From Pseudomonas sp. DC1.2 (lineage in GTDB: Bacteria > Pseudomonadota > Gammaproteobacteria > Pseudomonadales > Pseudomonadaceae), in assembly GCF_034351645.1 (NCBI RefSeq), contig NZ_CP133782.1, positions 1,307,001 to 1,371,000 on the forward strand: DNA of 64,000 nt, in the 5' to 3' direction. The position numbers and the translations under genes were made by a program. Shown piece after piece: positions 56,477 through 64,000 of this stretch (positions are counted from its first letter, which is position 1; the number at the start of each line of letters is the position of its first letter). The notes beneath the pieces were generated by a model. The model had not been told where the DNA came from, did no database searches, and saw only the letters and a list, made by a program, of their open reading frames with translations.

Positions 56477-59323
56477 TTAACCGGCGACTAACACCCGAAT
56501 GGCTTCCAGTCGCAACGCCGCCTTGTCGAGCATGGCCAAACCTTGCTCACGTTGTTGGCGCAGGGCCACCAGTTCGCTGTCACGCACGGTTGGATTGACC
56601 GCCTGCAACGCGGTCAGGCGCGCCAGTTCTTCATCAGTGTCCGCTGCCAGGCGACGTTGCGCCTCGGCGACGCGCTCGGCGTGACGCGGGTAGATTTTCT
56701 CTTCGCCGGCGTTGATTCGAGGCGTCAACTGATCGCGTTGGGCCTGGACGAACTTGTTGGCGCTGGCGCGTGGCACGCTTTCCAGTTGATCGTTCAGGGT
56801 TTCGAACGACACGCGGGTCGACAGGTCATTGCCATTGGCATCGAGCAAGCAGCGCAGGGCAGCCGGCGGCAGGTAGCGTCCCAGTTGCAGTGAGCGCGGG
56901 GCAACCACTTCACTGACGTAAAGCAGCTCCAGCAACACGGTGCCTGGCTTGAGTGCCTTGTTCTTGATCAGCGCCACGGCGGTATTGCCCATCGAGCCGG
57001 ACAAGACCAGGTCCATACCGCCCTGCACCATTGGATGTTCCCAAGTGATGAACTGCATGTCTTCGCGAGACAGCGCCTGGTTGCGGTCGTAGGTGATGGT
57101 CACGCCTTCGTCGTCGCCCAGCGGGAAACTGGCGTCGAGCATTTTTTCGCTCGGTTTCAGAATCAGGGCGTTTTCCGAATGGTCTTCGCTGTCGATGCCG
57201 AAGGCGTCGAACAGGGTTTCCATGTAGATCGGCAGCGCGAACTGATCGTCTTGCTCAAGGATGTCCTCGACCAGCGCATCGCCTTCGCCCGAACCGCCGG
57301 AGTTAAGCTCCAGCAAACGGTCACGGCCGGTGTGCAGCTCTGCTTCCAGACGCTCACGTTCGGCACGGGCTTCGTCGATCAGCGCTTGCCACTCGCCGTC
57401 GTCGGCGTTTTCCAGCAACGGCAGCAGGCGCGGGCCGAATTGATGCTGCAAGGCGTTGCCGGTCGGGCAGGTGTTGAGGAACGCGTTCAGCGCTTCGTGA
57501 TACCACTGGAACAGCCGTTCTTGCGGGCTGGTTTCCAGGTACGGCACGTGCAGCTCGATGATGTGCTTCTGACCGATCCGGTCCAGACGCCCGATTCGCT
57601 GTTCCAGCAAGTCTGGGTGGGCCGGCAGATCGAACAGCACCAAGTGGTGCGAGAACTGGAAGTTGCGACCTTCACTGCCAATTTCCGAGCAGATCAGCAC
57701 TTGCGCGCCAAACTCTTCGTCGGCGAAGTAGGCGGCGGCGCGGTCACGTTCGAGAATGTTCATCCCTTCGTGGAACACCGTGGCCGGGATGCCGGAGCGC
57801 ACGCGCAGTGCGTCTTCCAGGTCCATGGCCGTTTCGGCATGGGCGCAGATCACCAGCACCTTGGTGCGTTTGAGCATTTTAAGTTGGTCGATCAGCCACT
57901 CGACGCGCGGGTCGAACTTCCACCAGCGCTCTTCTTCGTTGGCATCCGGCTGGGCCTGGAAGCTGACTTCCGGGTACAGCTCTGCGTGGTCGCCCAGCGG
58001 CAGTTCGAGGTATTCGTCCGGGCACGGCAGCGGATACGGGTGCAGCTTGCGTTCCGGGAAACCCTGCACGGCGGCGCGGGTGTTGCGGAACAGCACGCGG
58101 CCGGTGCCGTGGCGGTCCAGCAGTTCACGCACCAGACGGGCGCTGGCTTCGGCGTCGCCATCGTTGACCGCGTTAAGCAGGGCTTCGCCTTCGTTGCCGA
58201 GGAAGCCGTGAATGGTTTTATGGGCTTCAGGCGATAAGCGGCCTTTGTCCAGCAACTCCTGAACAGCCTGGGCCACCGGGCGATAGTTTTCGCTCTCGGC
58301 GCGGAAGGCGTGCAGGTCGTGGAAACGGTTCGGGTCGAGCAGGCGCAGACGAGCGAAGTGGCTGTCCTGGCCCAGTTGTTCAGGGGTCGCGGTCAGCAGC
58401 AGCACGCCCGGGATCGTTTCAGCGAGCTGTTCGATCAGGGTGTACTCAGGGCTGGCTTTCTCTTCGTGCCACACCAAATGGTGCGCTTCATCGACCACCA
58501 ACAGGTCCCAGCCGGCGGCGAACAGCGCGTCCTGGGCCTTCTCGTCATCCACTAGCCACTCGAGAGCAACCAGCGCAAGTTGGGTGTCTTCGAACGGGTT
58601 GCCAGCGTCGCTTTCGATAAAACGCTCTTCGTCGAACAGCGCAACTTGCAGGTTGAAGCGGCGGCGCATTTCCACCAGCCACTGATGCTGCAGGTTCTCG
58701 GGCACCAGGATCAGGACGCGGTTGGCGCGGCCCGAGAGCAATTGACGATGGATCACCAGACCGGCTTCGATGGTTTTACCCAAGCCCACTTCGTCCGCCA
58801 GCAGGACCCGTGGCGCGATACGGTCAGCGACTTCGCGGGCAATGTGCAACTGGTGCGCGATCGGTTGCGCACGCACGCCGCCGAGGCCCCAGAGGGCGGA
58901 TTGCAACTGGCGGCTGGTGTGTTCAAGGGTGTGGTAACGCAGGGAAAACCAGGCCAGCGGGTCAATTTGTCCGGCGAAGAGACGGTCGCTGGCCAGACGG
59001 AACTGAATGAAGTTCGACAGTTGCGTTTCCGGCAGTGTCACCACTTCGTTCTGCGCGTTGAGGCCGTGATAGACCAGCAACCCGTCGACGTCATCGACTT
59101 CGCGGACGGTCAGCTTCCAGCCTTCGAAGTGAGTGATCGAGTCTCCGGGGGAAAATCGCACGCGGGTGAGGGGCGCATTCCGTAGCGCGTACTGGCGGGT
59201 GTCGCCAGTGGCCGGATAGAGCACGGTCAACAAGCGGCCGTCCTGTGCCAGAACGGTGCCTAAACCCAGCTCGGCTTCGCTGTCACTGATCCAGCGTTGC
59301 CCCGGTTGATACTGCTGCGCCAT
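56477..59323 (-). CDS. rapA: RNA polymerase-associated helicase RapA
   Basis: Swi2/Snf2-type ATPase of 948 residues that recycles RNA polymerase after transcription; length is as for E. coli RapA (968). Tudor-like N-domains (about 1-110) precede the ATPase core: Walker [13 protein letters not shown] (about 177-188), DEAHH (about 280-284), TATPEQLGQ (about 313-321), and the helicase C motif with [11 protein letters not shown] (about 580-590). C-terminal linker and Spacer domains follow. ATG is preceded by a good purine-rich stretch. Monocistronic. Confidence 0.97.
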   Translation of the reverse strand: MAQQYQPGQRWISDSEAELGLGTVLAQDGRLLTVLYPATGDTRQYALRNAPLTRVRFSPGDSITHFEGWKLTVREVDDVDGLLVYHGLNAQNEVVTLPETQLSNFIQFRLASDRLFAGQIDPLAWFSLRYHTLEHTSRQLQSALWGLGGVRAQPIAHQLHIAREVADRIAPRVLLADEVGLGKTIEAGLVIHRQLLSGRANRVLILVPENLQHQWLVEMRRRFNLQVALFDEERFIESDAGNPFEDTQLALVALEWLVDDEKAQDALFAAGWDLLVVDEAHHLVWHEEKASPEYTLIEQLAETIPGVLLLTATPEQLGQDSHFARLRLLDPNRFHDLHAFRAESENYRPVAQAVQELLDKGRLSPEAHKTIHGFLGNEGEALLNAVNDGDAEASARLVRELLDRHGTGRVLFRNTRAAVQGFPERKLHPYPLPCPDEYLELPLGDHAELYPEVSFQAQPDANEEERWWKFDPRVEWLIDQLKMLKRTKVLVICAHAETAMDLEDALRVRSGIPATVFHEGMNILERDRAAAYFADEEFGAQVLICSEIGSEGRNFQFSHHLVLFDLPAHPDLLEQRIGRLDRIGQKHIIELHVPYLETSPQERLFQWYHEALNAFLNTCPTGNALQHQFGPRLLPLLENADDGEWQALIDEARAERERLEAELHTGRDRLLELNSGGSGEGDALVEDILEQDDQFALPIYMETLFDAFGIDSEDHSENALILKPSEKMLDASFPLGDDEGVTITYDRNQALSREDMQFITWEHPMVQGGMDLVLSGSMGNTAVALIKNKALKPGTVLLELLYVSEVVAPRSLQLGRYLPPAALRCLLDANGNDLSTRVSFETLNDQLESVPRASANKFVQAQRDQLTPRINAGEEKIYPRHAERVAEAQRRLAADTDEELARLTALQAVNPTVRDSELVALRQQREQGLAMLDKAALRLEAIRVLVAG

Positions 59324-59552
59324 GCTGCCTGACTCCCACCTTGAAAAAGCGGGCTATCTTAACGGAATGAGGGCTTCAGGGCCAAAGGATTAGGAGGATT
59401 GACACGCTTTAGCCGAACGCTGCCTGCCAACGCGAGATCGGGTTTGTTACGTGTTGAGGCACTAATCGCTGCCAACCCGGTCACAGTTTGCGACCGATGG
59501 CTCAAGTCGCCATCACCGCAGCCGACAGCCTGCTGACAGGAGACTAATAATT

Positions 59553-59894
59553 ATGCTGCCACCGATGCTCCCCTTGAGTGCCGTGCCGATCACCTCACAA
59601 CAGGATCCGATTCGCCCGCGCCCGGACATTGCGCCGCTGGTGCCGGTGCAACAAACCTCCAGTGAAAGCACGATCGACCTGCAACAGCGCGACCCGGAAG
59701 AGGCCGCGCTGCAATTGCGCGAGGAACAGCGCCGCCGCCATGAGCGCGAGCGTCGTCGTCGGGAAGCCGATGAGGACCCCGAAGAGCATTTGGAGATTCC
59801 TGGCGACGAGCTCAACGCCGACAATACCGTGCCGGTCGCGCCATTGATGGAAGATCAGCCGCGTCAGGGGCTGTGGGTTGATATCCAGATTTAA
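59553..59894 (+). CDS. conserved hypothetical protein, charged coil
   Basis: A 113-residue hydrophilic protein. The middle (EEAALQLREEQRRRHERERRRREADEDPEE, about 49-78) is a highly charged coiled-coil-like stretch flanked by Pro-rich and acidic parts, and the tail is GLWVDIQI. GGAG precedes the ATG. I recognise it as a common Pseudomonas hypothetical sometimes labelled aspartate-semialdehyde dehydrogenase in error; nothing in the sequence supports such an activity. Divergent from rapA. Confidence 0.65.
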   Translation: MLPPMLPLSAVPITSQQDPIRPRPDIAPLVPVQQTSSESTIDLQQRDPEEAALQLREEQRRRHERERRRREADEDPEEHLEIPGDELNADNTVPVAPLMEDQPRQGLWVDIQI

Positions 59895-59993
59895 GGTCAC
59901 GGCTGGTCAGCGCCGCCGTCAGACCGCATTATTGGCAACTCCTTGCCGGCAGATGCGGCACTTGTATTTCACCGACGCGATGCCCTCAACGCC

Positions 59994-60155
59994 ATGAGCC
60001 AAGACGATAAGCTGATTGACCTCAACACTGAACGCGCCAAACGGGTTCATGACCTCAACGATAAGCGCCTGAACGAAGTGCGCCAGGCGTTCGAGCAAGC
60101 CATGCCGTTAGGTAAAGCGAAGAAAAAGCCGAAGAACAAACCGAAAAAGCGTTGA
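59994..60155 (+). CDS. small basic hypothetical protein
   Basis: A 53-residue protein (MSQDDKLIDLNTERAKRVHD... KPKNKPKKR), helical with a strongly basic Lys/Pro tail. Start 59994 lies well after 59894 of the previous gene. Conserved-looking in Pseudomonas. Possibly nucleic-acid binding, but unknown. A CCTGCATC/GATGCAGG hairpin follows the stop (60161-60180). Confidence 0.6.
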   Translation: MSQDDKLIDLNTERAKRVHDLNDKRLNEVRQAFEQAMPLGKAKKKPKNKPKKR

Positions 60156-60160
60156 AACCC

Positions 60161-60180
60161 CCTGCATCGATTGATGCAGG
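60161..60180 (+). terminator. hairpin, possible terminator
   Basis: CCTGCATC and GATGCAGG form an 8-bp stem 6 bases after the small basic gene. The T-run after it is weak. Confidence 0.5.
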
Positions 60181-60219
60181 TCAGTTATTCCCCTCCTTTA
60201 CGCCCAGTCTCGGGCGGCA

Positions 60220-60233
60220 TTGATCCCGGTCAA
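60220..60233 (+). promoter_or_regulatory. ANR/FNR-type box before ccoM
   Basis: TTGATCCCGGTCAA differs from the Pseudomonas ANR consensus TTGAT-N4-ATCAA at one position. TAACTT at 60256-60261 would be the -10 element, putting the box at -41.5 from a start near 60268, a class II ANR promoter. It lies 66 bases before the ccoM ATG. Confidence 0.65.
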
Positions 60234-60298
60234 TTTTTTCTCCTGCCTGATTGGTTAACTTAGCCCTATCGCAACAGGGCAAGTGCAGGAGGCCAGTC

Positions 60299-60415
60299 AT
60301 GTTTTTCGACAACGTGGTGATCGCCGGAGTGCTGACAGTTGGCCTCATGGTTCTGTTTTTTGCAGGGTTTGGATTCTTTATCTGGAAGGACTCGCATAAG
60401 CGGAAAAAACCGTAG
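60299..60415 (+). CDS. ccoM: cbb3-type cytochrome c oxidase small subunit CcoM
   Basis: Tiny membrane protein of 38 residues, MFFDNVVIAGVLTVG through a single hydrophobic helix to FIWKDSHKRKKP. The AGGAGG ribosome-binding site ends 6 bases before ATG. The sequence matches my memory of CcoM, the extra single-helix subunit found in the Pseudomonas stutzeri cbb3 oxidase and required for stable assembly. It lies alone, far from any ccoNOP cluster in this window, behind an ANR-like box, as expected for microaerobic expression. A strong terminator follows. Confidence 0.82.
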   Translation: MFFDNVVIAGVLTVGLMVLFFAGFGFFIWKDSHKRKKP

Positions 60416-60450
60416 GTCTTTCTTGAAGCAATGAGCACGCAAGGCATTTT

Positions 60451-60478
60451 GGGCAACTTCGGTTGCCCTTTTTTTTTG
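60451..60478 (+). terminator. intrinsic terminator of ccoM
   Basis: The GGGCAAC/GTTGCCC stem with a TTCG loop (60451-60468) is followed by a long T-run. Confidence 0.92.
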
Positions 60479-60535
60479 TGTGCGAAAACTGTCGATTAAC
60501 AAACAACCTGGCGGTCTTTGGGAATTGCAGGCATG

Positions 60536-60570
60536 AAAAAGGCGCGGCTCTTACGAGGCGCGCCTTTTTC
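60536..60570. terminator. intrinsic terminator for pitA
   Basis: The stem GGCGCG/CGCGCC (60541-60546 with 60559-60564) is flanked by AAAAA and TTTTT. It lies 15 bases past the pitA stop. Confidence 0.85.
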
Positions 60571-60584
60571 GTTGCAGCGATAGA

Positions 60585-62060
60585 TCAGCTACCCAGCGCC
60601 TTCGATGCCAGCCAGAACAGGCCGGCCGACAGGGCCACGGTTGCCGGCAGGGTCAGGATCCAGGCCAGCAGGATGGTTTTCACCGTGCCGCCTTGCAGGC
60701 CGCTTTTATTGGCGACCATGGTGCCCGCCACGCCCGAGGACAGGACGTGGGTGGTGGATACCGGCAGACTGAAAATGTTGGCCAGGCCGATCATGGCCGC
60801 TGTGGTGATCTGCGCCGACATGCCTTGGGCGTAGGTCATGCCTTGCTTGCCGATTTTTTCGCCGATGGTCAGTACCACGCGTTTCCAGCCGACCATGGTG
60901 CCCAGGCCCAAAGCCAGTGCGACCGCCAGAATCACCCAGAACGGGGCGTATTCGGTGGTGGTGGTCAGGTCTTTGCGCAGTTTGTCCAGGTCCGCTTTTT
61001 CACGCGCATCGAAGCCAGGTAACTTGCCGACTTTCTTTGCGGTGTCATCCAGGCAGAGCAGGTAGCGACGCACTTCTACGCGGCTTTCGGGCTTCAGCGA
61101 GTGATAGTCCGCCACGCCATTAAGCGTGCCGAGCAGGGCGGCGATGGTCGGTTCGGTTTGTTGCGGGTCGCAACTGAATTTCCCCGGCAGATCGCCTTCC
61201 ACGCTTTTGCCCAAGGCCAGGAATTCACCCAGCGTGTCGGCGTTGCGCTTGTAGAACTGGCTCAGGTGCAGGGTCGCATCGCGGGTGCGTTCGATCTGGT
61301 AGGTGGTACTGCTCAGGTCGAGTACGAACTGCGCCGGCACGATACCGATCAACACCAGCATGATGAGGCCGATGCCTTTCTGGCCATCGTTGGAGCCGTG
61401 TACGAAGCTCACGGCCATGGCCGAGATCACCAAGACCAGGCGGTTCCAGAACGGTGGGTGCTTCTTGTCGTCGAGCTTGCGGCGCTGATCCGGCGTCTTG
61501 TGCATCTTCGACAATGGGCGCCACCATTTAAGGCCGACCAATACCAGTGCGGCAACGATGAAGCCGGCAATCGGTGAGAACACCAGCGAAGCGCCGATGT
61601 CGACAGCCTTCTGCCAGTTCACGCCATCGGCCAACGGAATATCGTTGATCAAGGCGTTGGCCAGGCCCACGCCGAGAATCGAACCGATCAGCGTGTGCGA
61701 GCTGGAGGCCGGTATACCGAAGTACCAGGTGCCCAGGTTCCAGGTGATGGCGGCGGCGAGCAACGAGAACACCATGGCCAGTCCATGCCCGGTGTTCACA
61801 TTGATCAGCAACTCTACGGGCAACAGGTGGACGATGGCATACGCCACGCCAACGCCGCCCAGCAGTACACCGAGGAAGTTGAACACACCGGAAAAGAACA
61901 CCGCCAGGTGGGGCGGCATGGCTTTGGTATAGATAACAGTGGCAACCGCGTTAGCGGTGTCATGAAAGCCGTTGATGAACTCGAAGGCGAGGACAAAGGC
62001 GAGGGCGAGCAAGAGGCTCACTAGCACCCAAGCATCCAGTCCGCTGAATAAATCGATCAT
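60585..62060 (-). CDS. pitA: low-affinity inorganic phosphate transporter PitA
   Basis: Inner-membrane phosphate/metal symporter of 491 residues. Family motifs: FEFINGFHDTANAVATVIYT (about 26-45), SSSHTLIGSILGVG (about 118-131), SFVHGSNDGQKGIGLIML (about 215-232), and a C-terminal PVSTTHVLSSGVAGTM (about 433-448). The duplicated Pit halves and the large middle cytoplasmic loop are intact. No Pho box was seen upstream, as expected for a constitutive Pit system. Confidence 0.95.
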   Translation of the reverse strand: MIDLFSGLDAWVLVSLLLALAFVLAFEFINGFHDTANAVATVIYTKAMPPHLAVFFSGVFNFLGVLLGGVGVAYAIVHLLPVELLINVNTGHGLAMVFSLLAAAITWNLGTWYFGIPASSSHTLIGSILGVGLANALINDIPLADGVNWQKAVDIGASLVFSPIAGFIVAALVLVGLKWWRPLSKMHKTPDQRRKLDDKKHPPFWNRLVLVISAMAVSFVHGSNDGQKGIGLIMLVLIGIVPAQFVLDLSSTTYQIERTRDATLHLSQFYKRNADTLGEFLALGKSVEGDLPGKFSCDPQQTEPTIAALLGTLNGVADYHSLKPESRVEVRRYLLCLDDTAKKVGKLPGFDAREKADLDKLRKDLTTTTEYAPFWVILAVALALGLGTMVGWKRVVLTIGEKIGKQGMTYAQGMSAQITTAAMIGLANIFSLPVSTTHVLSSGVAGTMVANKSGLQGGTVKTILLAWILTLPATVALSAGLFWLASKALGS

Positions 62061-62435
62061 GAAGGTTTTCTGACCCGGTCATAAGGGGGCGCGATTATGC
62101 CAGAAAAGACTGCTAATCGATGCACTAGCTGCTCATCGGTAACATTCTTCAACGAATTAGTTTTGCGCGATGCCCTGCGCCCCAGGTTTTTACAGGGGTT
62201 TGCAACTGATTGATTTTATTTGGAAAGACACGGGCACAACGATATCTCTCGCAAGCGCACGAGCCTGAAACACTTGTGTGAAATATCTGAAAAGAAGGTC
62301 AGGCATACGCCATTTACCTCAGCCGCCGGGTAAAGCGGCCGCTGCCCGCGGGTGGCGGGCGCGAAAGGACGCGTCGGCACATCACGCTTTTAACGGATGC
62401 AGGCGCAGGCCTTTGGAACATCGAGGCCTAGGCGG
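62061..62435. other. intergenic region upstream of pitA
   Basis: About 375 bases between pitA and the next minus-strand gene. It includes the pitA promoter and GC-rich short inverted repeats around 62335-62360, but no gene, repeat family or tRNA was recognised. Confidence 0.4.
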
Positions 62436-62636
62436 TCAAGGCTCTTCGGCTTTGAGTTCCTTTTCCATCTTTTGCAGTTCTTGGGTAAAGGCCTGATCCT
62501 GAACGGTGGCGCGTTTACGCCAGGGCTTGCGTTCCGGTTCGGGCTGGGCGGCGTAGGTGGTGACTTCTCCGCCGTAAACGTCCTTGTAACGTTGTTCCTG
62601 GCGCTCAAGTTCCACGCGCAGTTCGTCTTTCGTCAC
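62436..62636 (-). CDS. small conserved hypothetical protein, charged
   Basis: A 66-residue hydrophilic protein starting at GTG 62636 ([22 protein letters not shown]) and ending in a charged helix ([14 protein letters not shown]). CAGGTAG lies upstream at workable spacing. It looks like a genus-conserved small protein; no domain recognised. Confidence 0.6.
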   Translation of the reverse strand: MTKDELRVELERQEQRYKDVYGGEVTTYAAQPEPERKPWRKRATVQDQAFTQELQKMEKELKAEEP

Positions 62637-63319
62637 AGTGCTACCTGATTGAGTTGAGATAAATTCTGGTCAAACGCGCTGCATCGAGTTTATTGACCAC
62701 GCTCGTCGAAAGGACAAGGCCTGAAAGGCGTCTGCGATTTAACGACATTGTGATCAACACTTCCATGTTGCAGGCGACCACGGCACCAGAGAAGTACAGC
62801 TGACGTGGCATCAGTTTCCTGTTTCAGCGAGCGCATTGGCGGCGTATGTGAAATGAGCCTCAAGCGGCTTGCTGCGGGAGGTCGCGATGGAACATCGCAC
62901 TCCGGGTGACGCCATCGACAAGTAAGAAACCGCGCCGTCACTGGGTGGCATTATAGCGGTCGATTTGAATAACACTATCGTTGGAGAGTTAAAAGTGGTT
63001 CTTCGTGTGTGACGATTTTGTTAAACGTAACTTTTGCGGGTAATTAAAGAGTCCGGCTGAGCACGTTGTGGCGTTTTGTTTCTGCCGTCAATAAGGCAGA
63101 CAAGTTTTAACAATGACATCGGTCTGTTAAGACCTTCTCAGGGGAAGTTTAAAAAGGGGCTCTGCGTATTCGCCTGGCGACCGGCTTACCGTAACCGGGT
63201 GGATTGCGATTATCGGTTGTTGGTTCGATAATCGCCCAATCTTGGCTTTCGGTGGCTTGTGCATCGAGCCAGGAGCCGCTTGTAATAGCCATTGATCTGT
63301 GTGGGAAAAGGACACTGTT
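62637..63319. other. intergenic region upstream of pcaR
   Basis: About 680 bases without a convincing gene. Open frames here lack ribosome-binding sites and family features. The stretch near 62970-63120 is AT-richer than the genes. Its right end carries the PcaR-like operator and the pcaR promoter region. Confidence 0.5.
63206..63237. promoter_or_regulatory. PcaR-like operator
   Basis: GCGATTATCG (63206-63215) and CGATAATCGC (63226-63235) are a perfect 10-bp inverted repeat with 10 bases between. The right arm in context, GTTCGATAATCGCCC (63223-63237), matches 14 of 15 bases of the PcaR site I recall from P. putida (GTTCGATAATCGCAC). It lies about 85-115 bases before pcaR, fitting autoregulation. 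Confidence 0.65.
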
Positions 63320-64000
63320 ATGAACGATCAAATGCGCAACTCCTTCGCCTCGGTGGCGCCACCGATCGTTGCCTCGCCGGCCAAGCGGATTCAGGCCTTG
63401 ACCGGCGATCCGGACTTCATGACGTCTCTGGCCCGAGGTTTGGCGGTGGTGCAGGCGTTTCAGGAGCGTAAACGGCACCTGACCATCGCCCAGATCAGCC
63501 ACCGCACGGAAATCCCCCGCGCCGCTGTGCGACGCTGCCTGCACACGCTGATCAAACTCGGCTACGCCACCACCGACGGTCGCACGTACTCGTTGCTGCC
63601 CAAAGTCTTGACCCTGGGCCATGCGTACTTGTCATCGACGCCGTTGGCAGTGTCCGCGCAACCGTACCTTGACCGTATGAGCGAGCAGCTTCATGAAGCC
63701 TGCAACATGGCCACTCTGGAAGGCGATGACATTTTGTACATTGCCCGCTCTGCCACGACTCAGCGCCTGATTTCCGTCGACCTCTCGGTGGGCGGACGCT
63801 TGCCGGCTTATTGCACGTCCATGGGCCGTATTCTTCTCGCGGCCCTGGACGACACGTCGCTGGGCGAATACCTGGATCACGGGGAGTTCCAGGCCAAGAC
63901 CAGCCGTACATTGCATACGCCTGAGGCGTTGCTTGAATGCCTGCAAGAAGTGCGGCAACAAGGCTGGTGCATTGTCGATCAGGAATTGGAGCAAGGCCTG
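63320..64000 (+). CDS. pcaR: IclR-family regulator PcaR, C-terminus cut by window edge
   Basis: The first 227 codons of a beta-ketoadipate-responsive IclR regulator. The start is at 63320 with AAGGA upstream. The winged helix (SLARGLAVVQAFQERKRHLTIAQISHRTEIPRAAVRRCLHTLIKLGY, about 36-83) and the effector domain (DDILYIARSATTQRLISVDLSVGGRLPAYCTSMGRILLAA, about 137-177) match Pseudomonas PcaR. PcaR activates pca genes for protocatechuate catabolism; the pca genes probably lie beyond the window end. Confidence 0.94.
   Translation, partial: MNDQMRNSFASVAPPIVASPAKRIQALTGDPDFMTSLARGLAVVQAFQERKRHLTIAQISHRTEIPRAAVRRCLHTLIKLGYATTDGRTYSLLPKVLTLGHAYLSSTPLAVSAQPYLDRMSEQLHEACNMATLEGDDILYIARSATTQRLISVDLSVGGRLPAYCTSMGRILLAALDDTSLGEYLDHGEFQAKTSRTLHTPEALLECLQEVRQQGWCIVDQELEQGL

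Noticed and set aside
57035..58237. 400-codon plus-strand open frame opposite rapA
   Set aside because: Shadow of rapA.
62690..62941. Possible small gene in the spacer before pcaR
   Set aside because: No ribosome-binding site and a composition typical of random open frames.
1..64000. CRISPR arrays, tRNA/rRNA genes, prophage or complete insertion sequences
   Set aside because: No spaced direct repeats, no cloverleaf or rRNA sequence, and no phage genes were seen; DUF746 is the only mobile-element-related gene and its ends are not defined.

Overview
The window looks like chromosome of a fluorescent Pseudomonas (P. fluorescens/P. putida group). The base composition is GC-rich and almost every gene matches a familiar Pseudomonas family. 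Genus-typical markers include an aotJQMOP-type transporter, braC-livHMGF, nhaA, pdxH, rapA, pitA, the small cbb3-oxidase subunit CcoM and the protocatechuate-pathway regulator PcaR. No rRNA, tRNA, CRISPR array, prophage or complete insertion sequence was recognised.

Layout. 1-7 kb: a truncated lipoprotein gene, proS, an AmpG-type permease, an alkyltransferase-like protein, a DUF481 outer-membrane protein, a cold-shock protein and dcd. 6.9-18.7 kb: the four 'ligase-associated DNA damage response' genes (PdeM phosphoesterase, DEXH helicase, ATP-dependent ligase, MBL exonuclease). They are split into two pairs by a sigma-54-type amino-acid transport operon (aotJQMOP order, no argR) and a transposon-associated DUF746 gene. 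18.8-31.3 kb: penicillin acylase, GST, isochorismatase-like protein, a four-gene SEC-C/YchJ operon, a DUF1145/collagen-like pair, a CopD-like membrane protein, dinG and a secreted GH50-like glycosidase. 31.4-43.4 kb: a frameshifted serine hydrolase, an OmpA-type lipoprotein with Trp-rich repeats, pdxH, a glycine-zipper lipoprotein, nhaA, a cysteine-synthase-like enzyme, an FAD protein, a COG3650 lipoprotein, a nonsense-interrupted acyltransferase and a divergent SDR/LysR pair.

43.4-45.9 kb holds a compact bufferin-type RiPP cluster: DUF2282 precursor with four cysteines, DUF692/MNIO enzyme, DUF2063 partner and DoxX. By family knowledge this is a copper-handling peptide system, and it is the most distinctive locus here. 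46-51 kb: the branched-chain amino-acid transporter. 51.4-64 kb: DUF2288, an MHYT-GGDEF-EAL c-di-GMP protein, a YkgJ protein, an MFS transporter, rapA, small conserved proteins, ccoM under an ANR-like box, pitA, and pcaR (truncated by the window end) behind a PcaR-like operator.

Both amino-acid uptake operons have an intrinsic terminator straight after the binding-protein gene, which would give excess binding protein over permease. Two genes about 9 kb apart carry single inactivating lesions (a G-tract frameshift and an in-frame stop). All functions are assigned by reading motifs and gene order; no database search was run.
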